A stretch of DNA of 64,000 nucleotides from Eutrigla gurnardus (GCA_963514095.1 OY741264.1:29419598-29483597), one strand, 5' to 3'. Shown: positions 1 through 13,315, counted from the first letter of the stretch. Program-made: numbers and translations. Notes: generated by a model not told the origin, from the letters alone.

Positions 1-254
1 AGAATACTATAGTGCCTACAATTTTTACAGCATTCTTCCAAAAAAAATAATAATAAGGCATTTGGTTGACCAAAAAGAAGCACTTCTGTTTATTTAAGGG
101 TCATTGTGACTGAAACTGAAGAACAATAATAAAGATTTTTACTGTATACCGTGATATTTTCCAAGATGGTTTTATAACACATGTACATTATCTATAACAT
201 TATTTTTAGTATTTTAAAGTCAGAAGATCTATGGAAGCCCATTTCCATCAATGT

Positions 255-790
255 AACACTCTCAAAATAATGTCTTATCTAAAAAGAAAAGACTTAACAT
301 CTCAAAATAATGGGATGAGTTCATCATTATTTTTAGATAATAAGTCATTATTTTGAGAAGGATTATTATTCTTGTTATTTTGAGGTTTCTCATTATTTTG
401 AGCTTGAGTAATTTTTTTAGATACTGTCATTGTTTTAGAAAGTCTCTCGTTATTTTGAGATAGAAAGTCATTATTTTGAGAAGGTTTCTCATTATTTTAA
501 AATATTAAGTCATTATTATGAGTCAATATTTTGAGATGCTGTGTCATTTTGAGAAAGGTACCTGACTTTTCTCAGAATTCTGACTTTAAAAGAACAGAAT
601 ACTTTGAATTTAGAAGTTTAAAAAAAATAACATTTGGCCCTAATCCTCTTCGGTATAAACCCATTCAAACATGCTTACTTACTTACTTACTTTTTTCTAA
701 AATAATGACTTAATATCTCAAATAATGACTTCGTGTTGTGTGTCATTATTCTGAGATACTAAGTCAATATTTATGAAAATATCTCATTAT
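255..790. repeat. Degenerate minisatellite of a TCATTATTTTGAGA-type unit, in both orientations
   Basis: Roughly 20-base units such as AGTCATTATTTTGAGA recur many times between 255 and 540 and again at 700-790. Several copies are inverted (CTCAAAATAATG at about 260 and 300), so parts of the array can pair with each other. Unit spacing and sequence are irregular, which suggests an old array. It lies 0.5-1 kb upstream of the cd151 promoter. Confidence 0.75.
581..680 (+). repeat. Repeat family A, copy 1
   Basis: It shares ACTTTGAATTTA, a poly-A run, GGCCCTAAT, CGGTATAAA and ATGCTTACTT, in the same order and spacing, with 981-1070. It interrupts the TTTTGAG minisatellite. Confidence 0.7.
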
Positions 791-851
791 TTTTTAGAAA
801 ATATCTATTTTTTTGTTTTTTAAACAATTTTCTTACACTTGTGATGCAAAC

Positions 852-855
<4 letters not shown>

Positions 856-902
<47 letters not shown>
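856..902 (+). repeat. (AG)n microsatellite
   Basis: About 23 uninterrupted AG dinucleotides lie between the two family A copies. Confidence 0.97.
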
Positions 903-904
<2 letters not shown>

Positions 905-980
905 CAAAGAAAGGTTCCTCTTTCTTGTGACAGTGGCATAAATGGACTTCCATAGCTCCCTGACTGTTATCTCATTAAAG

Positions 981-1070
981 TGAGACTTTAACATACTTTG
1001 AATTTATTAGTAAAAAAAAATCAACTGGCCCTCATACTCTCGGTATAAATCCAATGAACCGTGCTTACTT
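981..1070 (+). repeat. Repeat family A, copy 2
   Basis: This is a second, diverged copy of the segment at 581-680 in the same orientation, about 400 bases away and just upstream of the cd151 promoter. Confidence 0.7.
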
Positions 1071-1079
1071 TTCTTATTT

Positions 1080-1330
1080 TTATCAGTCTGTGTCTGTTTG
1101 CATCACATAAGCGTCGCCCCGGGATAGAAAAAAAAAAAAAAAACACCGAGGAAACATGCAAGGTGGCCCGGGGTGGAGTCAGCAGCAGCAGCAGCAGCGG
1201 TGGTAGCAGCAGCAGAAATCTGTACGTGAGCTCAGCACTTTGGGTTTCCTGGCCTCCGGATCCACTCGGCTGTCGGAGAGGCCTTTTATCCGATTAAAGT
1301 AGAGAGAAAACAGACCAAAGTGAAGGAATA
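1080..1330 (+). promoter_or_regulatory. Probable cd151 promoter region
   Basis: This is the only CpG-enriched stretch upstream of the cd151 coding exons, and it directly precedes the donor at 1381. It contains a poly-A run at about 1127-1142, CCCGGG and CCGGGG segments, a CAG/GGTGG trinucleotide tract at about 1179-1214 and a TATA-like CTTTTATCC near 1282. The role is inferred from position and composition; no single transcription-factor site is decisive. Confidence 0.45.
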
Positions 1331-1380
1331 TCGTGTCGCAGCATCTCTTTTACATCGACGGACGACGGAAAAAACGACAG
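1250..1380 (+). other. cd151: Putative non-coding first exon (5-prime UTR) of cd151
   Basis: A textbook donor, CAG|GTAAGT, falls after base 1380, 3.9 kb upstream of the first coding exon, which begins one base before its ATG and so needs an upstream UTR exon. The surrounding 1.1-1.9 kb is richer in CpG than the AT-rich flanks. A CTTTTATCC TATA-like stretch near 1282-1290 suggests transcription starts near 1310-1320. The left boundary given here is a guess, because a start site cannot be read from sequence. Confidence 0.6.
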
Positions 1381-2775
1381 GTAAGTGAACGCACCTCGAG
1401 GTTCATTAGCTTCCTCTACCGCGATGTCGACGAAACGTTAACGTCTTCTTTTAACGATACAGCCGAAACGTCGAGTTTCTATTATCACACCGGTTGTGTT
1501 GTGTTTTTTACCGGGTCGGTGCCGGCTTTCAGAAGAAGCTCGTCTTGCTATAAATGTGTGTTTTTGTCATTTTCTCCCCCCACCTCCGACACAGTGGTGA
1601 AAGACGGATAAAGTTCAGCGTTAGCGTACACCGGCTGAGATTCAACCAGGAAAACGTACGTGTACGGTGATGGTGACGTTAATCGTGTAATTTAAAACAC
1701 GACGGGGGGCTTTAGACGGCGTTTTTTGTGTTTTATACACGGTTATTACGGGAAAAAGCTAGTTAGCTAGTTTGAGCTGCTGCCGGGACGGTTAGTTCAT
1801 GTTTAGCTAGCTAACTCATCGTCGCCTAGGTAACTTAACGTAACGTCACTTATTAATCATAACCAAGTTGTGTCATGTTTTAGCCAGCTAGGAGCTAGTC
1901 AGACAAGCCGGTGCTTTCCAGTCTGGTGATGAAGCCTCACAGGTTTGAATCTCATTGACTCACTTCAATTAGAAGTATGTTATCATGACGTCTCAATCAA
2001 ATCAGATTACTTGTTTTTTCCCCCAAAATCTGCGCTATAATCGAAGCAGTGGTCCCAGTGACTTGAAATACAGATGTAATAGAAATTAAAGGGATATTTC
2101 AACCCATTCCAAAATACACGTGTGTCCTCTTACCTAGCGCTTGTGAATCAGTCTAGATTGATTTGGTGTTAGTTGCCAACTTTTGCAATAAAGATGTTTG
2201 CGTTCTCTCAAAACGTTTGCTGTAATAGTGCCATAATAATCCTGTAATATTAAAGAATGGCCAATACCACCAAATCTAGACCAATTCGACCAAAAAGTCA
2301 TATGTATTTTTGAGTGTTGACTGTCCGTTTTTTTTTAAGCGGAAGACCTATTTAACACAGGAAATATCATCATTTATTAAGAGTGACTTTTATTCACCAT
2401 CTTGTCTGCTAAGTTAAATGAACAGGACGGGATCTGAATCTAAAACTAAACTATTTGATTTGAGAAAAACATGACAAAAATGCATAAAAGAAAAAGGTTA
2501 CGAGAGCTCAGACCTAAACAAAACTCTATGTCCTCAACTTATTCACTACGCTGGTCTTCCAACACACTTGTCCCCGAAGACTAAAGTGAAAAAATGTCAT
2601 AATGCAGTTGCAGGTGTCGTATATAAAGTCCCACTTTAAATGAAATGTTGAGAGTTGTGTCTCTACGGCTGCTCAAATCAGAGTGCTGTAGACTTTATTT
2701 AATCTGGCGTGGACGAGTCAAAATATTGGATTTGTGATTTTCCTCTCATTTAAATATACATAAATAATCTCAAGT

Positions 2776-3015
2776 AGGGCTGCTAACAATCATTAACATT
2801 GATGACTGTTTTTTATTTCTTGATTGAATCGGTTTTTCCAGAGTCCAAAATCATGTCTTCAGATGTATTCCACTGTCCAAAACTAAACAAATTATTGACT
2901 TCACAATTGAGGACGCACAAGAAAAACGTATTAGAAGCTAGAACCATGACTCAAAACAGTTGATCAGTTATGAAAATAATTGTCAATTAAATATGTATTA
3001 CTCATTGATCATCTC
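2776..3015. repeat. Dispersed teleost repeat of the TAGGGCTGCAAC type
   Basis: The segment opens TAGGGCTGCTAACAATCATT, continues with AT-rich blocks including CTGTCCAAAACTAAACAAAT, and ends TTGTCAATTAA. This order matches a non-autonomous hAT-like family common in fish introns, as I recall it. The copy is diverged, and I did not find clean target duplications. Confidence 0.55.
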
Positions 3016-3111
3016 TTGTAACACATAAACCTAACAATGCCAACTTGACAGCTTCTATTACATCTACTTGATAATTGAATAGCCTTACTTGTAGTTTGTG
3101 CTCAAAACTGC

Positions 3112-3159
3112 AGCAGTAGTAGTAGTAGTAGTAATAATAATAGTAATAATAATAATAAT
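3112..3159 (+). repeat. (AGT)n(AAT)n microsatellite
   Basis: A compound trinucleotide tract of AGT followed by AAT units lies in cd151 intron 1. Confidence 0.95.
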
Positions 3160-3504
3160 GTCCCTCCCCCCCAACAAGCCTGAAAAGACCATCCACCTTC
3201 ACTGAACCTGCAATGTCTATAACATTTAAACAAATCTGCTCACTTTTACAGGTTAAAAAAACCACAAATCCCTTTGGTGGGCCTGTTCCAAGCATTTCCC
3301 CACTGTAATCTTCTAGTGTAGACGAGACAGCCATAAATGCAATTTACATTGAGTGTGTCAGACAGGTGTTGTTTGATATGCCCTTGAGTAAAGAAGTCAC
3401 GTCCTGGGAAAAGCTAATAAGATGCATACACTTCACCATCAACCTGCGGGTCTGAAGAGTGAACCCAACGCTAAAGTGCCTTACGTTCTTCTCAGTGAAC
3501 ATTG

Positions 3505-3625
3505 TAAACATGAATTTATGGTCTCAATCGCTAGTTTCAAGCCTTCTCCACAGCACGATTTATATTTATTAAATTATGGGCGTGGCTACCTCGTGATTGA
3601 CAAGCTGCTAACTCGCCATAGTCCA
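3505..3625 (+). repeat. Repeat family B, copy 1 (plus orientation)
   Basis: It contains TATGGTCTCAATCGCTAGTT and GGCTACCTCGTGATTGACAA. Both blocks reappear in reverse complement at 47011-47131. I recall the same sequence from many teleost introns and UTRs, so this is a genome-wide family. Confidence 0.75.
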
Positions 3626-4419
3626 TGTTGTTGTCTGGGAACTCTAACTCTCTCAGTGTGTTTTCATCCCATAAAATGTATTTGTAGCATTTAGATCGCC
3701 TAAAAATGTCTTATTTGGAGTCTGCTAAATACAAATCGTGACAACAAAAACATCTGTCTTCCAGTGGTTTTTAAGCATTTTAAAGGGCCATTACTTCCTG
3801 TCTTGACTCAGCTGTTTCCTATCCGGCTCCTAGATTTAGCATAAGGAGTTGTCTGTTCAGTGTTGTTTGAATTTAATTAACAAGGTGGCGCTAAATGGAC
3901 CCATCGTAACAGATGGTCACCAGACAGAGACCAGACACCAGACATACTCACTCATTCATGCATTGCACTTATCTGATTTGAGAGGAGTCAGCGTTGGGTC
4001 CGCAGACGGCAGGAGGGGAAGAAGTTTGATAAGAAGCAGTAGGTGGAGGGCGAGTCTGAGCTTGACTGGCAAGTGAGTCAAGAAAATTGCAGGGTTTAAA
4101 AAAAAAAAGAAACGGGGGAACGTGAGCTTTTTGGCAATTAAGATTACATGAAGGCAGCAAGTGTTGTTCTACGATAGGATCTAGATATCTTAACCATCTT
4201 CAAACGGGTGTCATGTTTGGCATTGTTGCAGTGGAAACACTGTCAAATTTGAATACGGTATCTATTACTGCAATCTAAACACAGAGTGTTGGGATAACCG
4301 TCCATCTGTTTTCATTCCTGCCTTAAAACAATAAACACGGAGGCTCTTTTAACGCTAACTGGAATTTGCTTGATGGATTCATTTGCATTTTTACTCATAG
4401 GGTTTGTGAAATGGGTGAA

Positions 4420-4736
4420 CCGCAAAATTGCGGTTTAAAACAAGACATTTTTTTCAATTTGATTTAAAAAAAATCTTTGCACAATAATGACAGCCAAGTG
4501 GTGTTTTTTTTTTTTTTTTTTTAATTCTTGAAAGCTGATCACATTGGCCTAGACTACTTGGTAATCTCATTTATTTGTATTGTGTTAATAAAGAAAATAT
4601 GTACTTAAAATTTGCCTTGGTCTTTTTAGTTTTAGAGAAAAACAGAACAAAATCTAGGTTTAAAATGAAAGTTGTCCATTAGTTTGAAAAAAATCTAGAT
4701 TTTATTTTTAGGCCCAATTGCCCAGCCCTACTTACA
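4420..4736. repeat. Probable hAT-like non-autonomous element, one end recognisable
   Basis: The right end reads GGCCCAATTGCCCAGCCCTA, typical of fish elements whose terminus is TAGGGCTGGGCAAT in the opposite sense. The left end is not clear. It includes a 19-base T run at 4504-4522. Confidence 0.45.
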
Positions 4737-5241
4737 CATGAGCTTTTGGTGGTAAAGTTGGGTTTTGGACTGTTGGTCGAACAAATAAAGCAAACTGAAG
4801 ACATCACTGAGGACTCTGGGAAATTGTGAATTATTTACATTTTTTATAGACCAAGTGATAAGTGAAGACAATAATAATCGGTAGTTGCACACCTAGTTAA
4901 ATGTGATATTCTTGACTTTATAACCTTCAACAAATTAGTTTCCCTTTTTAAAACATATTCTGTTAAATCTGTGGTGTTTAAATTTACTCTTAAAAGTCGG
5001 CCATCAAACTTTCTTGTCACACAAAGAAACTGCAGAGCGCTGAAAGCTGCCATCAAATGCTCGCTCTCTATTCTTTGATTTTTGTTGAGTGGCTTTTTTT
5101 TGTTAATGTATTATTTCATTACAGAATGTATTTTTTGTAAGTATTGTTTTGTAGCTGCCTGCGTTTAGACAATAATTCTAGCTTCTCCTCCCACTGTTTG
5201 TTATTGTCACAACTGACCTGAAGTCTGCTGTGTTTTGCAGC

Positions 5242-5325
5242 ATGGGGGCCTATGAGGAGAAAAAGGAAGCCTGTGGGACCATCTGCCTGAAATACCTCCT
5301 GTTTACTTTCAACTTTCTCTTTTGG
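5242..5325 (+). CDS. cd151: cd151 coding exon 1 (residues 1-28)
   Basis: The exon opens at 5241 after TGTTTTGCAG, and the ATG is the second base of the exon, so the start is unambiguous. It encodes MGAYEEKKEACGTICLKYLL and the first part of TM1, ending FLFW. Cys11 and Cys15 match the human N-terminal palmitoylation sites. Gly2 would be exposed after Met removal, but the sequence is not a good N-myristoylation context. The donor is TGG|GTAAGT, phase 0, the boundary position I recall for human CD151. Confidence 0.95.
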
Positions 5326-7096
5326 GTAAGTTTCCATTCTGGCGTAGTTGAGCTTCCACGACGGATTTAATTACAGTAAGTGCTTGTGTTGGTCTAATGT
5401 GCTTCTCAAGCGCCTGCATGCTCTCCAATATGAATGTCTTAAAACATTTATTCTCTGGATTTATAACTTTTAATACAATCCCCCTTTTGTCCGTTGGTCA
5501 GGCCATCATTTTTATTGGTTGTAATATGATTTTACTCACCAAGATAATTGCTGAGATCTTGGAACACAGCAACTGACGGGATCGAGAAACACGAGCAGTT
5601 GGACAATGATAGGTTTTCAACAATCCCTCAGCTCGGTCAAACTTTACTGTGTTTGGAAGAGAACGGCAAGGAGAATAATAACAATAATACACCGATTGAC
5701 CAAGCTCTCCATTGTGAGCTCTTTACACACCTGGTTCAACTTTGATCCTGGGCTTTTGCCAGAGTTTTGTCTCCTCTGACATATCGGTTGCAAGTTTTCC
5801 CGACACATAAAGTGGTTTAGATAATCTGGCAAAGCTTTTCTGACCTCCTTTATTGTGATTTTTTTTCAGCAATTACTTGGATTATGTTGTCACAACGGAC
5901 AAAACTAACCTTCGAAAACCCAAATGGTAACAAATAATTTAAACTATATGATATCTGCCATCAAAGTAGACCATTCAGACTATAACTGTCTACTTTATTT
6001 TTCTTTTTTACATATCATTTCACAATGTATTGTGATACATATCGTCATTGAAAAACTATATCGTGATAGAAGATTTTGGCCCATAAAAATACAATTCTAT
6101 TACAGAAGCCAAACAAAAGGACAGTAATAAATAATATGCCCATGTATTGACACACACAATTAGCTTTTTATATGACACAAATGGGCCTGAGGCCATCAAC
6201 AAAGCCGTTTTTATTCAGGCAGCAGATGAACGTCCGCCGCTACTCCAGTTCATCCGAATCAAAGCCAAGTTGCATACTTATGCGAGGACACAGAGGATGC
6301 ATTCAGAGGCTAATTTCCTCCCAAAACATTCCAGTATCAAGAATGCGGTGTTCCAGGAGAACGGCTTTACAAAGAACGGATTTCATATGTTGGACGTTCT
6401 GTGTGTAATGAGAGTCAAACATCAGCGTGGCAGCAGAGCACCACCGTCTCTCTCGTCCTCCATCGTTCTCGGTGTGAAATCGCACCGACGGCTCGGCCCC
6501 ATATGTGATAATCATCTTCCTGCCAAAGAGGCGGATCTCTCTCTCAAACTGGCAGACAGACGGTCCTGAACGTTTTCAGTGCCAGATGGGTTACAACGAT
6601 ATGGCTGCCTCAGGTCTGGAGGTCCCACCCACACACCCGCCCTACTTTCTGTATGCAGTAGCTTATTTAAGTCTCGCTGCACATCCTGGGTCACATCTGT
6701 AACAGCTGGTTTAGTGGTGAACGGCAGAATAGCGTGCAGCAGGAATGAGTCCTAAAACGTCAACAAGGGAGCATTTTTGCATTTAGCAGCTCCCTCGGCT
6801 CAAAGTCAAGTGTGAATTTCTGTTGGTTGGATGCCTGAAATAATAAGATCTGTGGTTAACAGTAGCTTCAGAGATGTTAATGTTTCCTTCTACAACATAA
6901 AAAGCATCAGTAAATAGAAGTATCCAGGCCGGACCCGTCCTCCTCTGACCACCGCTTAAATGTTATTTGTGGAAACGTGTTCATCTTAAAGTTTGTTCAG
7001 ATGCATAATGACGGCCTATGAAGCAGAGTTTAAGTGTCAGGTGCTGCTGTGCGCTACACTAGTATAATTCTGTATCATCTACTATCGAGTGTGGTC

Positions 7097-7127
<31 letters not shown>

Positions 7128-10100
7128 TACGCAGAGATAAACACTTTAGTTATTTTGGCTCGTTGTGAATATGCAGTGGGAGGAGCCTGAAGGCCGCGAG
7201 GAGAAGGGGCTCGCCCTCCAATCGGTTTTTGTTTCGCTCAGCTAATCAACACATTGGGGTCTGGTGTGAATCCACAGATGAACCAGACTTCAGTTTCACA
7301 GTGTCGGCACACAGTTTCGTGGTCCGGTGAACTAACCGGGCTAAACCAACTCACATGCTTCCAGAGTTTTTGTCCAGTCATGGATTTTTTGAACATGTTG
7401 GCTCGTCAACTCAAACTATACAGTTAAAAACCTTTTTAAAAGAAGTTATTTTGAATGTTTTCGTTTGAAGGGTATTATATTAGAGATTAATGTTTCCAGA
7501 ACACAATCTTCATGTCAGAGATTTCAGGCACTGACCGCTGTGTTCCCAGTAACTTCCTTCAAATCCTTATCTGACGTGTTTGTGAACATAAAGGAGGGCG
7601 AGGAGATAAGTTTGAGTGGAGTGCAATTCAAACAAAGCATTATTGTAGCAGCAATGCTTTTAATAATGGATGTCAGTGATAAGTCACACTGCATAAACTT
7701 TCTTAGAATTTGTGAAAGCTTTTTGGAAATGTTTGATCTACATTTTATTTATAGAGTTGTTATTCCTATTTATGTGATCTAATTTATTTCATTGCCTTTA
7801 CTTCTTCTGTGCTCATGTCCTCTTTTTTTAATTCTCATTTAATCTGCCTTGGTTGGTTTTTCTTTTGGCACAAGAACATGACATGTTTGTTCCTCTTGCT
7901 GCCACTGGAGGTCGCCATAGCTAGTTTCCCCAGTGCAGCTTTCAATTACACTCAGACAAGAGTCACTAACTCCTGTGGCCCATTGAGTTTTAACTGCAGG
8001 TAAACAACAACCATCCTGTTCACCACATGGTGCGATCACTGCAAACACTGAACACCATTTACCTCTTCAGTCTGTCGCTCTCTGCTGTCGGATTTATTTT
8101 TCTGTGGATTGCAAGTTTTGAGACTATTTATGTTTAAAAGAAGTAAAACATTACTATCGCCTCTTTTGATCAATTATCTTGAAGTATTATCCTTATCCTT
8201 TTTAAATGTCCCGAGGTAAATATTTAAAAAGACATTAGAATATGGCTTGAGCATATTTCTACTAAATTGCACATCCTAGTTTACAGTGTGGTGAAATGTT
8301 TTCTGTTTAGTGTGTTTTCCTGCCACCCTGTCCTCGGGCGTGGTTCAGTCTGACTCGCCGTCTGGCCTCTCCAGCCGTCGTCTGCCCCTTTTTTGATGAA
8401 TGAAATCCAAATTAGGCCGGCTGTTGGATTGACTGCTTTGGCACCATGACAGATTTCTGTGCTGCACCATCTGTTCCCTTGTCTTACTGACATCTTATTG
8501 ATTTAATTTCCTTCGTATTCTCTTAAAACTGTTATCTTAGATGAAGCTGAAGATGTTGGACCTATGACTGTTGTGTTCTGGATTGAAGACTTTATTTATT
8601 TATTGGGCTTATTCCATTTAAGGGTTTAAAGATTCACTTAATAGTTTCTAAAAAATTAGAAATAATATAAATTATTTTATTTATTGATTATTTCTGTCCC
8701 ATTATTTTACCAATTTATCGTCTATAAAAGTCTATAAACTATAATTAAATTTGTTGGAGCGAGAATGAGGTCTTTATTTGTCCCAAACCCAAATATATTA
8801 TATTTACCACCATGTGCGACAAAGCAGCAAATCTGTCCATCTGAGAAGCTGAAACCAGAGAATCTCTGGCATTTCTGCTTGAAAAATGAAGCATGATATT
8901 CTCATATAAATGGACTAATTGCTGCAGCTGTAGCTAAGTATATGCATTCCTCCAGTCTAGCAGTGACAGCCCTGTATTACTGACCGCAGCTCCATCCGGC
9001 TCATTCACAACTATCCCCCAGCTTCGGCTCAAACGGCAGCAGTGGGTCATTTTCATCAGAACCATTGACAGACATTCATTTTCCCTCCTTGGTCACTTTG
9101 AGGGCAACTTGTGTGATAAATAATGTAAACCTTTAACGGACTCTAACACGCGCTTGCTCTCTCAGTTGGCAGGGGGCGTTGTGATGGCGGTGGGTGTTTG
9201 GACCTTGGTTGAGAAGAGCGACTACATCAGCCTTCTCTCCTCCAAGACCTACGCTGCCTCCGCCTACATACTGGTCCTGGCTGGAGCCATCGTCATGGTA
9301 ACCGGCGTGCTGGGCTGCTGTGCCACCTTCAAGGAGCAGAGGAGGCTACTGCGAGTGGTAAGAGATCACGTCGGGATAGAGAGGGATGATGGAAGCTGCA
9401 CACAATCTCATCACAACACATTTAAATCAGACAGTGGGATGTTATGAATTCACTATGATGATATATATTATTTTTTTGGTGATTATTTTCTTCTCCCACC
9501 ACCCCCTCCTTACTGTAGATTCAGGACATTTAAATCAAATGGCTTTTATAGATAAGTGGAGGAACTGCTAGCTTGTTTGTCAGTGACTTGTAAATTAACC
9601 CCAATACTGAAAAAAACATTGTGATAATAATAGAAGATAATAATTTGTAAAAACTTAAAATAACATCACTGTTTAGTTTCAGCCCTATGTGGAGTTGAGT
9701 TAACTTTATTACCGTTCCAAAAAATATAGAAATATTGCATATGCAGCACAGCATATTAATTAATAAAATCATTATGTAAATAAGACAAAATTGTTCAGCT
9801 GAAACAGAATCTACATTAAAGGGCCCACGTTTTTTATTCAGGACTCTGCCCAGATACAGAACAAAGGAAAACACTGGTTCTCTATCTTCTGTTATTGTGT
9901 TTGACATGGAGCGGTAACTTGTGCACTGGCAAGCATTATTTCCTGTCTCCACCCAGATGGCCAAACGCTCCTATTGTTGGGGAAAAACAAACATTTTTCA
10001 CAAGCGTATTAAAATCCTTTGTGGAAGTCATTGAGCGAGTAGATTTGTATGCCTCCTTGCTGGCGACGGCAGTGACGGGAGGCGTTGTGTCTGTCCCATC

Positions 10101-13100
10101 CGTCCGGTGCGTTCTTGTATATTTAATGATTCAGGCTCTTACTCTGTGCTCCAAATACTACTGGATCACATATTCTTCAGTGGGACATCAATTTATTTGA
10201 CATCGTTCTTGGCATCGGAATGTATTTTGGAATAAGCCAGAAAGTAAATGTGGGACACCGTGTTAAACTTCCAGAAGTATTGGTTGTCAGAAGGACATTG
10301 TGGTGCCACGAACACACAGAGCCAAGATATCAGCCTGGATTGGGTTCAGTTCAGACGAGGAAAGCACTTCACACAGTCGGAGAGCGTGCATGCCCACATT
10401 TGACTTGGCACCCTCTCTACACAGCACGGTGGGATTTGCCTACAGAGACCTGGTGAACGTGCATCCTTGTACAAACACACAGAGACACTGTACTATTCAC
10501 ACTTTTTCAACATGGCAAACGTTTGCATGATGAACACCACTGTGGCTCCAGGGTCGTTATCCACATGTCACTGGAGACGAGTCCACAAGGATCCGGCTCA
10601 GCCAGATGTTTTAAGGTTGAGACGAGGTGGATGCCAAAATACAGGCAGTTTCCATCAGGTGTATTTATATGAAGCATTGGTGAAGTCACAAGAGGTTTAT
10701 AGAGGACATGGATGACCTTAGAATTAAAAAAAAAACCTTCTCACATAAAACAAACAAAACTACTGGACTGTAATCTGTTTTTTTGGCCGCTTATGTTCAA
10801 ATTATGCAACAACTCCTCTCATCATATGTCAATGCTCATTTTATTATTGTAACGACTGAAATGTCTTCACAAAAAACAGACTCGTAATTGCTTATTTTCG
10901 TTAGTTTGGTACACGAATGAAAACAGTTGTGAGAAAATATTGGGGGGGGATCAATCCTGCAAAGTATTGCCATATTTTTCAAGACAATATTGTATCAATA
11001 TACAAACACAATGTATCGATCTTTCATAACATAACTATACATGTTGCAAATACAGTATTAAACCTTTTGGTAATTCTTTTTTTAAAGTTTAAGAACTCAC
11101 ATCTGGTGATTCCCACAACTTGATCATCGAAAAATTAAGAGTAAAATTGCAGCCAGTTTCATTTGACTTAAAACTATATCCTACCATCTGGATAATAATA
11201 CAATTACTAATAATACTAAACTACTATTCACATGCCGGGCAAACATAAAACCAAATAATTTACATTAAAGGACCATACGATGTACGAGGGTTAAAATTGG
11301 ATAAATTAAATTATAGATTTCAGATGACATTTAGAGACCCAGATGTAAAGGGAATATGCAAATGAGCCGGGAACCTAGATGCAGGCAAGTAGAATAAAAG
11401 AAATGCTACGACAGATGCATTCAAGCTCTAGATTTTGCTCTAGATAGAGAAGGACTTTTGTCTGTATTGAAGTGTGGGGATTCTTTTTCCCCTTTTAAAA
11501 CAGAAACATCTCTAGCTCTATCTCAGCAGAGGAGTGGAGTCTCCACTGTCCAGATTATTTGATTTATGAGTCAGCAGATCCAGATGTGCATCTCCATCTT
11601 TTGTCCCGCGTGTACGCCGTGTAGTTTTGAAACGCTCGCTGCATCCCGAAGAGGTGAGATGAGGTCGATGAATCACAGGGAAGGAATGAACTTGTCGTCA
11701 AGGAGAGATACTATCGAGATTGTTAAAGAGGGCAAACATAAGGGCGGTGTGGTGGGGGAGTAATTGTTCTCCTGTATGTGTGGCGAGTGCAGACGCTGTC
11801 CTGTAACCTAAAGGTCACAAGTTCTCACCGCAAGATGAAAGCAAAAGAAGCTGATCCAGCAACAGCATGGCCAGGATACCTGCATCGATAAGGCTTGAAT
11901 AAATGAGCTGTTGCCTTTTTGATACAAAAAAAAGGCCCACAGTAAGTGATGTTTGCACTATACAAAGTACTAGCGAGGTCAGTAAGACAAAGCGCAGAAG
12001 AAAAACACTCTCCCTGTGGTGTCTGCCAGCACACAGATTCATTGTTTTGTAGGGGGAAAGCGACAGAACGGTGGAATGACTCGGCGAGAGGAGGGGAGAA
12101 GGTTTTTCCTTCCAAAGCACAGAGCCAAATGCAAAGCAGTCCTCACGGAGGCTGGATCCACCTGTGGAGAAACTGACTTCATGCCGTTGTGACTTGGACA
12201 CGTTAAAAGCCTTTCTCACTCCGTCTGTGTGTCTTCATCTGCCGTTTGTCACTCTTTCCACTCCTCGTGTACAGTCCTTACATCTCCACTATGGGGGTTT
12301 TTAAGACGTCTTACAGCCCGTTAGTGTTTAGACGGAGGGTTAGCCCTTCATTCACTCACACAATACAGCAGTGGTCGTTGCAGACACACAGACAACAGGT
12401 CTGAGACAAACTATTGTTCTGCTATTTATTCTATGAATCGTCACAAACGTAAAAAATGTCCACCACACCCGAAAATGTGACCCGAGGTCCTCGACTTCTT
12501 GTCTGGCCTGGGTCTGGGGGCCTTCGGCGGGCCTTTCAGACGTTCCTCACCGCCAGCAAAGCTACCCAGCTTCTCCCTGGAGACCCCCTGGCTTGACCTC
12601 TAATGGGAGGTGAGAGTAGAATGGGGGGCTTACCTCCGTGTAGACACCAACAGTGTTTCATCAATTGTGGCTGAAATTTCAGCTGTCAGTCCCACTGTCT
12701 GGCATCCAGCGCCTCCATTTTCATTGTTTTTCCTCATCTTACTATATGTGGTGTTTTGTCTTTCTTCCTGCTGGATCGTATTCATACGAGGCAACAGGCT
12801 GGCAGAGATGCAAGCGGAAGCAAAGGTTATAGAGCTTCATCTTTCATTTTTCCGTGAAGCTGCTTCAGCTCACATTCCGCCTGTTCTGCAAACCCGACGA
12901 GTCTTTCATGATTTAGTTATGATCATCCTTCATTTCTGAGCACAATCTCATAGGCCTCAACAAGGGCAGGAGAGATGGATGAGAAGGTCTGGGTACAGTG
13001 TTAAATTAAGTCCTTTATGCTGTTGCGTAACATAAATATAATTTATTTATGGTGCTGAATAACATAAATACACTCGGGTCGGGCTTGTGTTCTGTCAGGG

Positions 13101-13277
13101 AGGGTAAATTAGTGTGTGTGTGTCTGTGTGTGTGTGTGTGTTTTTTGAATGCATGGTGCATCTTGAAGAGTTGAGATCAGAGCCATGAATCACAGAGAAG
13201 GAATGAACTTGTCATGATGAGGGAGGAGGGGTCGCAAGAGATTGCCAAAGATGGAGAACATAATGGAGCTGTGCATA

Positions 13278-13315
<38 letters not shown>

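Larger units (their letters stand above)
1381..5240 (+). other. cd151 intron 1
   Basis: The 3.86-kb intron begins GTAAGT and ends TTTTGCAG. Its first 500 bases are CpG-rich and include AGCTAGTTAGCTAG-type short repeats near 1759-1815. The remainder is AT-rich and carries the dispersed repeats and microsatellites listed separately. I see no coding exon in it. Confidence 0.65.
5326..9165 (+). other. cd151 intron 2
   Basis: The 3.84-kb intron (GTAAGT to CTCTCAG) has no coding exon. It contains an AT-rich ATCGTGATA-type repeat remnant around 5940-6080, the (AT)n(AC)n tract, repeat family C and a TAGGGCTG-type repeat body, listed separately. Confidence 0.7.

Noticed and set aside
6147..6569. 140-codon frame inside cd151 intron 2
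   Set aside because: It competes with other open frames on both strands over the same bases and has no recognisable family; treated as intron sequence.
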